64,000 bases of DNA from contig NC_014121.1 of the NCBI RefSeq assembly GCF_000025565.1, forward strand, positions 3,286,001 to 3,350,000. The letters are read 5' to 3'. A program made the translations under genes and the position numbers. Origin of the DNA: Enterobacter cloacae subsp. cloacae ATCC 13047 (lineage in GTDB: Bacteria; Pseudomonadota; Gammaproteobacteria; Enterobacterales; Enterobacteriaceae). The notes beneath the pieces were generated by a model. It was not told the origin of the DNA and made no database searches. It saw only the letters and a program-made list of their open reading frames with translations. Positions 49,025 through 56,503 of the stretch are shown here, piece after piece; the first letter of the stretch is position 1; each line of letters opens with the position of its first letter.

Positions 49025-49429
49025 TTACTGACCAAGCGTTAATGTTTTCAGCATCAGGCTTTTGGCGGAGTTCATCACTTCCACGTTGGCCTGGTAGCTG
49101 CGGGAGGCTGAAATGGTGTTCACCATCTCGTTCATGACGTTGACGTTGGGCATACGTACGTAGCCCTGTTCATCCGCCAGCGGGTTGCCAGGCTCATAGA
49201 CCAGGCGGTCCGGTGCGCTGCTCTCCACTACGTCGCTAACCTGTACACCGCCGATCTCCTGGCCAACGGATGCGTCAACGGAAAACACCACCTGGCGCGC
49301 GCGGTACGGCTGGCCGTCCGGCCCCGCCACGCTGTCGGCATTCGCCATATTGCTGGCGCTGACGTTAAGGCGGCGGGACTGGGCGGCCATCGCCGATCCC
49401 GAAATATCAAATACGCTAAAGAGCGACAT
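49025..49429 (-). CDS. flgC: Proximal rod protein FlgC (second system)
   Basis: This 134-residue protein has the same length as E. coli FlgC. It begins [33 protein letters not shown], the usual rod-protein N-terminus. It ends with [39 protein letters not shown]. It helps form the proximal rod together with FlgB and FlgF. It follows flgB by 6 bp with a GGGGT-like site, and precedes flgD. Confidence 0.95.
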   Translation of the reverse strand: MSLFSVFDISGSAMAAQSRRLNVSASNMANADSVAGPDGQPYRARQVVFSVDASVGQEIGGVQVSDVVESSAPDRLVYEPGNPLADEQGYVRMPNVNVMNEMVNTISASRSYQANVEVMNSAKSLMLKTLTLGQ

Positions 49430-49435
49430 CGTTGA

Positions 49436-49846
49436 TTACCCCTGACTGAGCACAGTCATCATTTTTTTAATATCCGCGCCAAGGAACGTCAGTCCCGACT
49501 GATATTTCACAGCGTTATCCGCAAAATTGACGCGCTCACGATCCATATCCACGGTATTGCCGTCGGCACTCGGTTGATCCGGTACGCGATAGAGCAACTG
49601 ACTGTCGTCAAACGGCCTCGCTTTACCTTCAATATGCTTATTTGACGTTAATGACAGTGATACGGGTGATTTCGCCATGGCGTTATTTTCCATGGCGGCT
49701 TTTAGCTGCTGAGTAAAATCAATATCTCGCGCCTTGTAGCCCGGCGTATCAGCATTCGCAATATTTGAAGCCAATATATCCTGACGGCGCGACAGCAAAC
49801 CTAACGCCTGCTGTTGAAAGCGAAAGGCGTCATCAAGTTTATTCAT
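49436..49846 (-). CDS. flgB: Proximal rod protein FlgB (second system)
   Basis: This 136-residue protein forms the base of the rod near FliE and the MS ring. The start was placed at MNKLDDAFRFQQQALGLLSRRQDILASNIANADT; an eight-codon longer frame has no ribosome site. The end, NFADNAVKYQSGLTFLGADIKKMMTVLSQG, is typical. The length is like E. coli FlgB (138). It opens the flgBCDEFGHIJ operon and is divergent from flgA across a 236-bp regulatory region. Confidence 0.94.
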   Translation of the reverse strand: MNKLDDAFRFQQQALGLLSRRQDILASNIANADTPGYKARDIDFTQQLKAAMENNAMAKSPVSLSLTSNKHIEGKARPFDDSQLLYRVPDQPSADGNTVDMDRERVNFADNAVKYQSGLTFLGADIKKMMTVLSQG

Positions 49847-49939
49847 GACAACAGGACTCCTGTCTCGCATTATTTAAACTGCGATAGTGTAGTCAGCGCG
49901 GGTGAAATATCACACTGCAAAGACCCGACAGAAATAAGC

Positions 49940-49955
49940 CTATTTAGAGAAATAG
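49940..49955. promoter_or_regulatory. Inverted repeat in the flgB/flgA divergent promoter region
   Basis: CTATTT-AGAG-AAATAG has the same arms and same 4-bp spacing as the palindrome before fliA (38370-38385). It lies 94 bp from flgB and 128 bp from flgA. It is a candidate FlhDC-type operator specific to this flagellar system, although spacing and orientation differ from the E. coli FlhD4C2 consensus. Both regions also contain AATGGCGG. Confidence 0.5.
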
Positions 49956-50082
49956 AAATAATGGATGGCGCGTTAAAACGTTGAAGAAATTAAATGGCGG
50001 CAAAAGTGTCATTATTTAAGGGAATAAAACACAGGTTTCTGCGTATATAATTTCGCCACGTTTTATATATTAAGGCAATAAG

Positions 50083-50781
50083 ATGACGCTCCGATTATTC
50101 AGCACGGCGATGGCCGTCTTGCTCTGTTCTGCCTCTGCAGCAGCCAGCGTGCCATCCGACCAGACGGCGAAGCAACGTCTGATGCTCAAACTGGACGCCC
50201 TGATCAAACAGCCTGAGAACGGCAGCGAGATCGTGCGCACCGCGACCCTTCTCGCCCCCCCGGCACAGCTGGCCGCCGTGTGCGAAAACCCCACGCTGAG
50301 TCTGGTGGGACGCGACAGCCGTCTTACCGGCAAACGCACCGTGCTCGCGCAGTGCGGCGCGCGCCGCCATTTCCTGCCGGTACGCATCAGCGCGCAGGGT
50401 ACCTGGTGGGTGGCAAGCCAGAGCCTGCCCGGCGGGGCGATTGTGCAGCGCAGCGATATCGAACCAGTCACCGGCAACCTTGACCACCAGCCTGGCGGTT
50501 TAATCTTTAACGCCGACGAGATTATCGGCCAGCGTCTGACCCGCGCAATTGATGCCGGTAAACCGCTGTTAGAAAACCAGCTGCGTCAGCAGTGGCGACT
50601 GCGGGCCGGGCAGACGGTGGACCTGGTCACCACTGGCGCAGGCTTTCGTATTCGCAGCCAGGGCAAAGCGCTGAATAACGCGGCGGTGGATGACGTGCTG
50701 AAGGTGAAAACCGTGGGCGGGCGCACCGTAAGCGGGAAAGTGGGGGCTGACGGTCAGGTGATGATTATTTCCCAACAATAA
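50083..50781 (+). CDS. flgA: P-ring assembly chaperone FlgA (second system)
   Basis: This 232-residue periplasmic chaperone assists P-ring (FlgI) assembly. It has a signal peptide (about 1-21, ending AAAS), a middle domain with conserved cysteines (VCENP... and AQCGARRHF), and the C-terminal SAF domain (VVQRSDIEPVTGNL... and GQTVDLVTTGAGFRIRSQGKALNNAAVDDVLKVK). It begins the flgAMN operon, which runs opposite to flgB-J. Length is near E. coli FlgA (219). Confidence 0.92.
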   Translation: MTLRLFSTAMAVLLCSASAAASVPSDQTAKQRLMLKLDALIKQPENGSEIVRTATLLAPPAQLAAVCENPTLSLVGRDSRLTGKRTVLAQCGARRHFLPVRISAQGTWWVASQSLPGGAIVQRSDIEPVTGNLDHQPGGLIFNADEIIGQRLTRAIDAGKPLLENQLRQQWRLRAGQTVDLVTTGAGFRIRSQGKALNNAAVDDVLKVKTVGGRTVSGKVGADGQVMIISQQ

Positions 50782-50783
50782 AT

Positions 50784-50810
50784 TTTAGGTTTTCTGTGAA
50801 TCACCGATGA
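50784..50810 (+). promoter_or_regulatory. Sigma-28-type promoter for flgMN
   Basis: TTTAGGTT-N11-ACCGATGA lies in the short flgA-flgM gap, 40 bp before flgM. Its -10 is the same as at flgK. In Salmonella flgM also has such a class 3 promoter besides read-through from flgA. Confidence 0.6.
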
Positions 50811-50850
50811 AAGCAGTATTGAGTAGATAAATTGATTTGCGAGGACAACC

Positions 50851-51144
50851 ATGAGCATCAACAGCAGCCAGACCACCGCGCCGATTGCGAAAATCGCCCC
50901 AACGCAGGAACTGCGCGCCCGTACGCAGTCTCAGGAACATGACGCTGTGGCAAAACGCCCGGAAAAGAGCGACAAAACCAACGTCACCCTGAGCGAATTG
51001 ACCAAAAAAATCCAGACCGACGACAGCCGCGACGTGGATTACGCGCGTGTCGCCGAACTGCGCGACGCGCTGGCAGCAGGTACCCTGCGCATTGAGCCTG
51101 AGAAAATTGCTCAGGCCATGGTGCAGGACATGTTTCAGTTTTAA
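50851..51144 (+). CDS. flgM: Anti-sigma-28 factor FlgM (second system)
   Basis: This 97-residue protein holds FliA inactive until the hook is finished and is then exported through the flagellum. The C-terminal FliA-binding half is recognised by VTLSELTKKIQTDDSRDVDYARVAELRDALAAGTLRIEPEKIAQAMV (about 47-93). The N-terminal half is polar and disordered. GAGGACAACC precedes the ATG. Having its own FlgM/FliA pair suggests the second system has a separate hook-completion checkpoint. Cross-talk with the primary FliA cannot be excluded. Confidence 0.93.
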   Translation: MSINSSQTTAPIAKIAPTQELRARTQSQEHDAVAKRPEKSDKTNVTLSELTKKIQTDDSRDVDYARVAELRDALAAGTLRIEPEKIAQAMVQDMFQF

Positions 51145-51161
51145 CCGTTTACAGGCCCCTT

Positions 51162-51605
51162 ATGGACAAGCTTTACCCGATACTCGCGCAGATGAAAACG
51201 TCTCTGGATGAACTGGAGGCGATCATGATTGAAGAGGTGAATCAGCTCAACCGCACGCAGATCAACCCGGTGTCGCTGCAGGTGCTGGCGGATAACAAAA
51301 ACCAGCTGCTGACCACGCTCCAGTATTACGACGACATGCGCCGCCAGCAGGAGCAGAGCTGTGGCACAGAAGCCCCCTACCCGGGGCTCGGTAAGCTGTT
51401 TGCCAGCTGGCAGCAGGTGCATGAGAAGGTGCGCAGCACCAAGGCGCTGAATCAAAAAGTGGAATCACTGCTGCAAAGTCATATGAAGAAAAATCAGCAT
51501 ATCCGCAAGGCTATCGACCATGTGGGCCATGCAAACGCGCTCTATGGCCCGGCAGGAGAATCCAGCCAGCTGCCTTCTGGCCGCAAGTACAACATCAGTA
51601 TCTGA
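51162..51605 (+). CDS. flgN: Export chaperone FlgN for FlgK/FlgL (second system)
   Basis: This 147-residue all-helical chaperone protects and delivers the hook-associated proteins FlgK and FlgL. It starts MDKLYPILAQMKTSLDELEAIM and has the family's mid-region LADNKNQLLTTLQYYDDMRR. The C-terminal QSHMKKNQHIRKAIDHVGHANALYGPAG matches the client-binding end of E. coli FlgN (138). It is the last gene of flgAMN and is followed by a strong terminator. Confidence 0.92.
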   Translation: MDKLYPILAQMKTSLDELEAIMIEEVNQLNRTQINPVSLQVLADNKNQLLTTLQYYDDMRRQQEQSCGTEAPYPGLGKLFASWQQVHEKVRSTKALNQKVESLLQSHMKKNQHIRKAIDHVGHANALYGPAGESSQLPSGRKYNISI

Positions 51606-51632
51606 TCGTTCCTGTCTGCGTTGTCCTCTTTT

Positions 51633-51658
51633 GCCCGCCTCTGGTGGGCTTTTTTTTG
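51633..51658 (+). terminator. Rho-independent terminator after flgAMN
   Basis: The stem GCCCGCC-TCT-GGTGGGC is followed by eight T. It is 28 bp after the flgN stop. Confidence 0.92.
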
Positions 51659-51720
51659 CACGGGCCTGCGGGTTTCATCGTTGAGTAGGCCGGGTAAGCG
51701 CAGCGCCACCCGGCAATCAG
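51659..51720. repeat. REP/BIME unit between flgN and fliT
   Basis: Partial REP GCACGGGCCTGCGGG is followed by GTAGGCCGGGTAAGCG...CGCCACCCGGCAA. It lies between the two convergent operons flgAMN and fliDST. Confidence 0.8.
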
Positions 51721-51728
51721 GGAGGGAA

Positions 51729-52049
51729 CTAAACAGCCGTGTAGGCTTTATTCATCGTGCGGGATTTACGCATGGCGGAGAGTTCGGTGCTGATGGTGAT
51801 CAGACGGCCCTGAATAGCCTGCGTTAACAGGGCGTCGTTCTCCAGCAGCGTCGCCAGTTGAGCGCTGACGGGCGCTTTGTTGTGCTGTGCCAGCTGGGTT
51901 AAATCGATATCACACAGCGTTCTCATTCCCATGGTGTACGCCACAGACTCGTCAAGAAACACATCCCATTCGCCGTCCCCGGCCTGCTGACGCAGCTTCG
52001 TGTTGCTGATAAGCAGTTCTTCAATCAGCGCAATAACATCCTTATCCAT
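51729..52049 (-). CDS. fliT: FliT-like export chaperone (second system)
   Basis: This 106-residue helical protein sits at the fliT position of fliDST, overlapping fliS by 8 bp. FliT binds the filament cap FliD and, in Salmonella, FlhC to dampen class 2 transcription. The sequence is diverged, and recognition is by size, helical pattern (WDVFLDESVAYTMGMRTLCDIDLTQL) and position rather than by firm motifs. Whether it regulates either FlhDC is unknown. Confidence 0.72.
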   Translation of the reverse strand: MDKDVIALIEELLISNTKLRQQAGDGEWDVFLDESVAYTMGMRTLCDIDLTQLAQHNKAPVSAQLATLLENDALLTQAIQGRLITISTELSAMRKSRTMNKAYTAV

Positions 52050-52455
52050 GTTTCACCTGCTTTTGCTGTGGCGCAATGGCCTGCCAGGTTTCAGCCATGC
52101 CTGTCATCAGGGCGATAAGGTGCGGCAGCTTTTCGCCGGATTTGTTGAGATTCGCCTCCAGCAGCGTACGGGAAATGTAGTCGTACAGGCTCTCCAGCTC
52201 TTCGGCGATTTTCCCGCCCTTCTCGTGGTCCAGCCCGGCGCGCAGGCCGTTGTCGATAATATTGATGGCGCGGGAAATCATCTCACCGCGTCGGGCGATA
52301 TTGCCGGACTGGAAATAAATCTCCGCCCGCTTCATGGCGTTGATCGCCCCGTCGTAGAGCAGAACGATCAGCTGGTGCGGCGTGGCGCCGGTGATCTGGC
52401 TGTCGAGTGAGACAGCGGTGTAGGCACTGTTGCCCGTTTTGGTGTACATCGTCAA
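52042..52455 (-). CDS. fliS: Flagellin export chaperone FliS (second system)
   Basis: This 137-residue four-helix chaperone binds the flagellin C-terminus to stop early polymerisation. Typical segments are YTAVSLDSQITGATPHQLIVLLYDGAINAMKRAEIYFQSG (about 12-51) and RGEMISRAINIIDNGLRAGLDHEKGGKIAEELESLYDYISRTLLEANL. A small GC-rich stem-loop (CCGGGCAG-GCCG-CTGCCCGG) lies in the fliD-fliS gap just before the AGGAT ribosome site and may tune expression. Confidence 0.94.
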   Translation of the reverse strand: MTMYTKTGNSAYTAVSLDSQITGATPHQLIVLLYDGAINAMKRAEIYFQSGNIARRGEMISRAINIIDNGLRAGLDHEKGGKIAEELESLYDYISRTLLEANLNKSGEKLPHLIALMTGMAETWQAIAPQQKQVKHG

Positions 52456-52492
52456 ATCCTGCCGGGCAGCGGCCTGCCCGGATTGTTAATAG

Positions 52493-53968
52493 TTAAATTA
52501 ACCCTGCCAGCGACTGCTGCAACCGGGTGCTCATGCTGTTCATATCGCTCATGGCTTTATCGAGGCGTTGATATTCTTTTTCGCTGCGCAGCATGGCCTC
52601 ATCGATACGTCTCTGCACTGCCGTTATCTGTTTACCAACGCGCTTTTCCTGCTCGCGCAGGGACTGCAGCGTGGTTTCGATCGCACCCTCTTTCTTATCA
52701 ATGGAGTCTTTATCGCCAAGATAAGTATTGAAGATCCCTTCCATGCGATCCTTAATCCCCTCCTTTCCCCCTTTGCCGAGGAACAGCGCCTCGACCTCTT
52801 TCGGATTGTCCTTCAGGGCGGCATCGAGCTTTTTGCTGTCGATGGTCAGGGTGCCAAGCGTGCCGCTACGATCCTCACCGGTTTTGCCGTCGAAGGTGAC
52901 GGTGATCCCAAGACGCCCAAGGGAAGTGATCACATCCCCGGCATCACTGTACTCACCGCCGACGGTGGCCTTCAGCTGGCTGGTCAGACGGCGCAGGGAG
53001 CCGTCGCTGAACAGTGCGCCGTTGTCGGCATCAGGCAGTGGGATTTCGCCCTCTGCGAGCTTGTCGCGATCGGGCGCCGTGTATTTGGTGGCGCTGGCGA
53101 CGGTGCTGAGGTAGCTGTTGTAGTTCTTCACGAACTCCTCAATCAGTGATTTCACCTTCGAGGTGTCTTCGGTGATGGTAAGGGATTCGGTTTTGAAGGG
53201 GTGTGGAGCTAATGGGTCGGCATCAGGGTCTTTCTCCGACACTTCACGCAGTTCAAGGGTTACGCCGGTTATCAAATCTTTTATGGTATTCGAGCTGCGC
53301 TCAACCATATCGCCGTTGAGCCAGACAATGGCATTTTGAGGTTTAGTGACGTCATTAGCCCCCTCAAGCGCCTTTTCGACTTCGGTATCCCCCGTGACCT
53401 TTATCGTCATCTCACCGTCTGTACCGGTTTTTTTTGAGGTCAGGACGAGTTTGTGCTCCCCCTCTTTAACGGTGACCACTTCAGCCGCAACGTCGCCCTT
53501 CTGCGCATTGATTTTTTTAGCAATATCATCGAGGGACGTTTCGTCTGGCTTGAGTTCCACCACCAGCGGTTTGTCACTGCCTTTCATCTCGATGGTGACG
53601 GTCGCGGCGCTCTTACCGATATCCTTATCTCGTGAGTCTCGCGCCACCCCGAGCTGGTGCGCTTTCGCCAACTGCTCCACGGCCATGGAGTAGCTGTTGG
53701 GAATGGCCCCTTTACCCGCCGTGGCCTTAAAGGTTTTGTTATCGCTGACGCTGACGCCGTTAAAGCCCTCATCTTCCAGCTTGCCAAGATTATCCTTCAG
53801 GGTGCTCAGCGCGCTGGAAATAGAGCCCCACGCGGAGATTTGCCCGTTATAGGTTTTTTGCTTTTGCAGATAGGGGTTCAGCTTGACTGAACTGGCCGCA
53901 CGCTCCTTTGCCAGCAGTTCTTCAAACGGCAGGCCTGAGCCCATGCCTAAGAAATTAGTTGATACCAT
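52493..53968 (-). CDS. fliD: Filament cap protein FliD (second system)
   Basis: This 491-residue HAP2 caps the filament and helps flagellin fold onto the tip. The N-terminal core (TNFLGMGSGLPFEELLAKERAASSVKLNP) and the C-terminal coiled coil (LREQEKRVGKQITAVQRRIDEAMLRSEKEYQRLDKAMSDMNSMSTRLQQSL) bracket variable exposed domains. It is divergent from fliC, and a sigma-28-like promoter lies 41 bp before the ATG. Length is comparable to E. coli FliD (468). Confidence 0.93.
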   Translation of the reverse strand: MVSTNFLGMGSGLPFEELLAKERAASSVKLNPYLQKQKTYNGQISAWGSISSALSTLKDNLGKLEDEGFNGVSVSDNKTFKATAGKGAIPNSYSMAVEQLAKAHQLGVARDSRDKDIGKSAATVTIEMKGSDKPLVVELKPDETSLDDIAKKINAQKGDVAAEVVTVKEGEHKLVLTSKKTGTDGEMTIKVTGDTEVEKALEGANDVTKPQNAIVWLNGDMVERSSNTIKDLITGVTLELREVSEKDPDADPLAPHPFKTESLTITEDTSKVKSLIEEFVKNYNSYLSTVASATKYTAPDRDKLAEGEIPLPDADNGALFSDGSLRRLTSQLKATVGGEYSDAGDVITSLGRLGITVTFDGKTGEDRSGTLGTLTIDSKKLDAALKDNPKEVEALFLGKGGKEGIKDRMEGIFNTYLGDKDSIDKKEGAIETTLQSLREQEKRVGKQITAVQRRIDEAMLRSEKEYQRLDKAMSDMNSMSTRLQQSLAGLI

Positions 53969-54008
53969 AATGATGTTTCCTGTTGTAAAGGGATGACCTG
54001 TTACTTTT

Positions 54009-54035
54009 CCATCGGGAAATAAAGAAAGAAGTTTA
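54009..54035 (-). promoter_or_regulatory. Sigma-28-type promoter for fliDST
   Basis: On the minus strand TAAACTTC-N11-CCCGATGG. The -35 fits the E. coli TAAAGTTT well and the -10 fits CCGAT. The leader would be about 35 nt. This is the clearest of the four class 3 promoter candidates in the cluster. Confidence 0.7.
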
Positions 54036-54178
54036 ATTTTTCATCCAGGCGTGAACAACGCACAGGCGCGCGGATAACAGAGATGTGCGCTTATTGGTTA
54101 ATTGCTTTTTGCCATCCCGACAATTAATGCCAAACCTGTCGCCATTTCCGTTAATGACAAAAAAATCGAAAAAAATAA

Positions 54179-54205
54179 TTCAGTCATTTTAATTCCCCCC
54201 GATGA
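54179..54205 (+). promoter_or_regulatory. Candidate sigma-28-type promoter for fliC
   Basis: TTCAGTCA-N11-CCCGATGA lies 63 bp before the fliC start, leaving a leader of about 60 nt, close to that of E. coli fliC. The -10 is good, but the -35 matches poorly. Confidence 0.5.
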
Positions 54206-54268
54206 ATTCAGTATGCGAAGCAATTAACGCATATCTCATATTTCGTTATTACTTAGAAGGAAATAACA

Positions 54269-55783
54269 ATGGCACAGGTCATTAATACCAACGCACTTAG
54301 CCTGATGGCGCAGAACAACCTGAACAAATCCCAGACTCAGCTGGGTACCGCAATTCAGCGCCTCTCTTCCGGTATGCGTATTAACAGCGCCAAAGACGAT
54401 GCGGCAGGTCTGGCAATTTCTAACCGCTTCACCTCTTCTATCCGCGGTATGACCCAGGCGGCGCGTAACGCCAACGACGGTATTTCCCTGGCGCAGACCA
54501 CCGAAGGCGCGCTGGAAGAAGTGACGGAAAACATGCAGCGTATTCGCGAGCTGACCGTACAGGCGAAAAACGGCACCAACTCCGCCAGCGACCTGGACTC
54601 TATCAAGAAAGAGATCACCACCCGTCTGGAAGAGATTGGCCGCGTAGCGGAAACCACCAACTTCAACGGTGTGAAAGTGTTTGACGGCTCGAAAGAGAAA
54701 ATTACCATTCAGATCGGCGATAAAGACGAAGACACCATCGATATCAAGCTGAGCAAGCTGGATATGGAAACCTTGGGTCTGGATAAATTTATGGATGATT
54801 TCGCGGATATCGGGATTACTGTGAATGGTGCGGGGACTGCGAGCAGCCAGTATGACAAAGCAGCAACGAAAGCTGTTGCTGGCACAACAATGATTGATGT
54901 TGGGCAAGCTGCGGGGGGGTGGAAATATGTTACAGGTGATGCTACCACCCTGAAAAATACCATTAAAGCAGCAGATGCTAATGATGTTGAGGTCTACACC
55001 CTGGACGATAAGGTATTTGCTTACGACAAAACAAAGAAGAAAATGTTTGAGCTGGACGTTAGCAAAATGTCTTTCTCGCAAGACGGGACAAATTCATGGG
55101 CTAAACTCGACGCTGCACCTGAAGCTGCAGCAACAGAAGTTACCGATCCCGCTGATGTCGATATGCTGTTGAATGGCCCGAGCAAATTGACCAACCCAGT
55201 GAAACTGAACCTGGGCGACACAATTAAAGCGGCAGACAATGCTGATGTGGTGCTGGATGAAACTCAGCTAAATGCCATTGCCAATTCAGCTTTCGGTCAG
55301 GACGCCGAAGCAGCTGGAATGCAGCTTTTCTCCGTGACAGAGGGTGCTGCAACTAAAGTCTTCGCCTATGGTAAGAACGCAGCAGGCGATACAATTGTTA
55401 CCGAGGTTGAATTCGCAACTGGTGGTGCGACACCAGGCGGTCTGAATACACCAGCAGCCCGTCCCGCTGACGTTGAATTTATCAGAAAAGAAGCGGGCGA
55501 TTCGCTGGCCGATGGTCTGCTGGCCAAGCTGGATGAAGCTCTGACCACGGTTGCAGACTTCCGCGCCGATCTCGGTGCCGTTCAGAACCGCTTCAGCTCC
55601 ATCATTGCGAACCTGAACACCAATATCATCAACACCACCGAAGCGCGCTCCCGTATTCAGGACGCTGACTTCTCCGTAGAAGTGTCCGCCATGAGCCGCG
55701 CGAACATCCTCCAGCAGGCAGGTGTTTCCGTACTGGCCCAGGCCAACCAGGTTCCGCAGAACGTGCTGTCCCTGCTGCGTTAA
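54269..55783 (+). CDS. fliC: Flagellin FliC (second system)
   Basis: This 504-residue flagellin has both conserved ends: [47 protein letters not shown] and [45 protein letters not shown]. The D1 segment [23 protein letters not shown], the part seen by TLR5, is conserved. The middle (about 175-410) is variable and alanine/threonine/aspartate-rich, and its DNA is more AT-rich than the ends. Glycine-rich RBS AGAAGGAAATAACA precedes the ATG. It is divergent from fliDST and is followed by a terminator. Confidence 0.95.
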   Translation: MAQVINTNALSLMAQNNLNKSQTQLGTAIQRLSSGMRINSAKDDAAGLAISNRFTSSIRGMTQAARNANDGISLAQTTEGALEEVTENMQRIRELTVQAKNGTNSASDLDSIKKEITTRLEEIGRVAETTNFNGVKVFDGSKEKITIQIGDKDEDTIDIKLSKLDMETLGLDKFMDDFADIGITVNGAGTASSQYDKAATKAVAGTTMIDVGQAAGGWKYVTGDATTLKNTIKAADANDVEVYTLDDKVFAYDKTKKKMFELDVSKMSFSQDGTNSWAKLDAAPEAAATEVTDPADVDMLLNGPSKLTNPVKLNLGDTIKAADNADVVLDETQLNAIANSAFGQDAEAAGMQLFSVTEGAATKVFAYGKNAAGDTIVTEVEFATGGATPGGLNTPAARPADVEFIRKEAGDSLADGLLAKLDEALTTVADFRADLGAVQNRFSSIIANLNTNIINTTEARSRIQDADFSVEVSAMSRANILQQAGVSVLAQANQVPQNVLSLLR

Positions 55784-55832
55784 TCTGCGTTACCACCTCA
55801 CTATTATTACGCGCGTGCCTCACGCGCGGTTT

Positions 55833-55860
55833 GCCCTCCCTGGTGGAGGGCTTTTTTGTT
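55833..55860 (+). terminator. Rho-independent terminator after fliC
   Basis: The stem GCCCTCC-CTGG-TGGAGGGC is followed by TTTTTTGTTTTT, 50 bp past the fliC stop. Confidence 0.92.
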
Positions 55861-55877
55861 TTTGTGCTCTGTGCGCA

Positions 55878-55960
55878 TTGCCCGGCGGCGCTGCGCTTGC
55901 ACGGGCCTACAAGGATCAACGCAAACGTAGGTCGGGTCAGCCGCCACCGCCACCCGGCAA
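55878..55960. repeat. BIME downstream of fliC
   Basis: REP GCATTGCCCGGCGGCGCTGC (with GGGCCTAC tail) is paired with GTAGGTCGGGTC...CACCCGGCAA. It is closely related to the BIME at 28.4 kb. Confidence 0.85.
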
Positions 55961-55964
55961 GGGT

Positions 55965-56221
55965 TTAAGACGGGAGATAAGGCTCCTTCACATAATCCGC
56001 CAGCAGGTACACCATATCGTGCAGTCATCCCGTCAACGCTATGTTCACCTCCTGCGGCAGGATGTTTCCCAATATTGCCTGTGGCAGCGCCTGCGCATAG
56101 TGAACCGGCGTAAACGTGTCCGGCCAGCTGTCCGGAATGCTCGACGGTGTGGCGTCATGGGCAATGAGTTGCTGGAGAAATCGTTGCGAGAGAAAGAAGA
56201 AAGTGCGGACAGAATCGTCAT
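55965..56221 (-). pseudogene. Disrupted small gene, unknown family (internal TGA and probable frameshift)
   Basis: A good ribosome site (CCGGAGG) and ATG at 56219-56221 open a frame (MTILSALSS) that looks real for only about 10 codons. The plausible protein continues in the next frame as FLQQLIAHDATPSSIPDSWP and HYAQALPQAILGNILPQEVN, which implies a frameshift in a T/C-rich tract near 56190-56200. That frame meets a TGA at 56025-56027 (after ALTG). It then continues in the same frame as LHDMVYLLADYVKEPYLPS to a TAA. A TGG to TGA change would explain the stop. I do not recognise the family. Confidence 0.5.
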
Positions 56222-56428
56222 ATGAAAGCCTCCGGAGAGATGAGAAATGAATAACAAAGAGCAAACCAGCAGGTCGCTTCGGTACCGCCTTGTATTTTCA
56301 GGTTCTCACGCCCGGCTGCGGGTATTGCCGCAACGCGGGCACTTTAGTTGGGATAGAAACGAATAACAGGATAAATCGCGTATTACAGAGAGTTACTTAT
56401 GGGATTGCGAGGCGGCTTCCAGATTTGT

Positions 56429-56503
56429 GCCGGGTGTCGGCTACGCCTTACCCGGCCTACAAAATCTCCGAAAGTAGGCTGGGTAAGCGCAGCGCCACCC
56501 GGC
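56429..56503. repeat. BIME abutting the degenerate MCP gene
   Basis: GCCGGGTGTCGGCTACGCC (with CCCGGCCTAC tail) is paired with TAGGCTGGGTAAGCG...CGCCACCCGGC. The last base overlaps the stop codon of the gene on the minus strand, so the REP forms the very end of that transcript. Confidence 0.85.

Noticed and set aside
55178..55260. Possible direct repeats in the variable flagellin domain
   Set aside because: Only codon-level similarity (A/D-rich) was seen; no phased repeat could be supported.
56247..56366. 39-residue plus-strand frame starting MNNKEQTSRS
   Set aside because: Short, weak start context, ends in no known motif and overlaps the leader of the broken gene; a small toxin or leader peptide cannot be excluded but is not supported.
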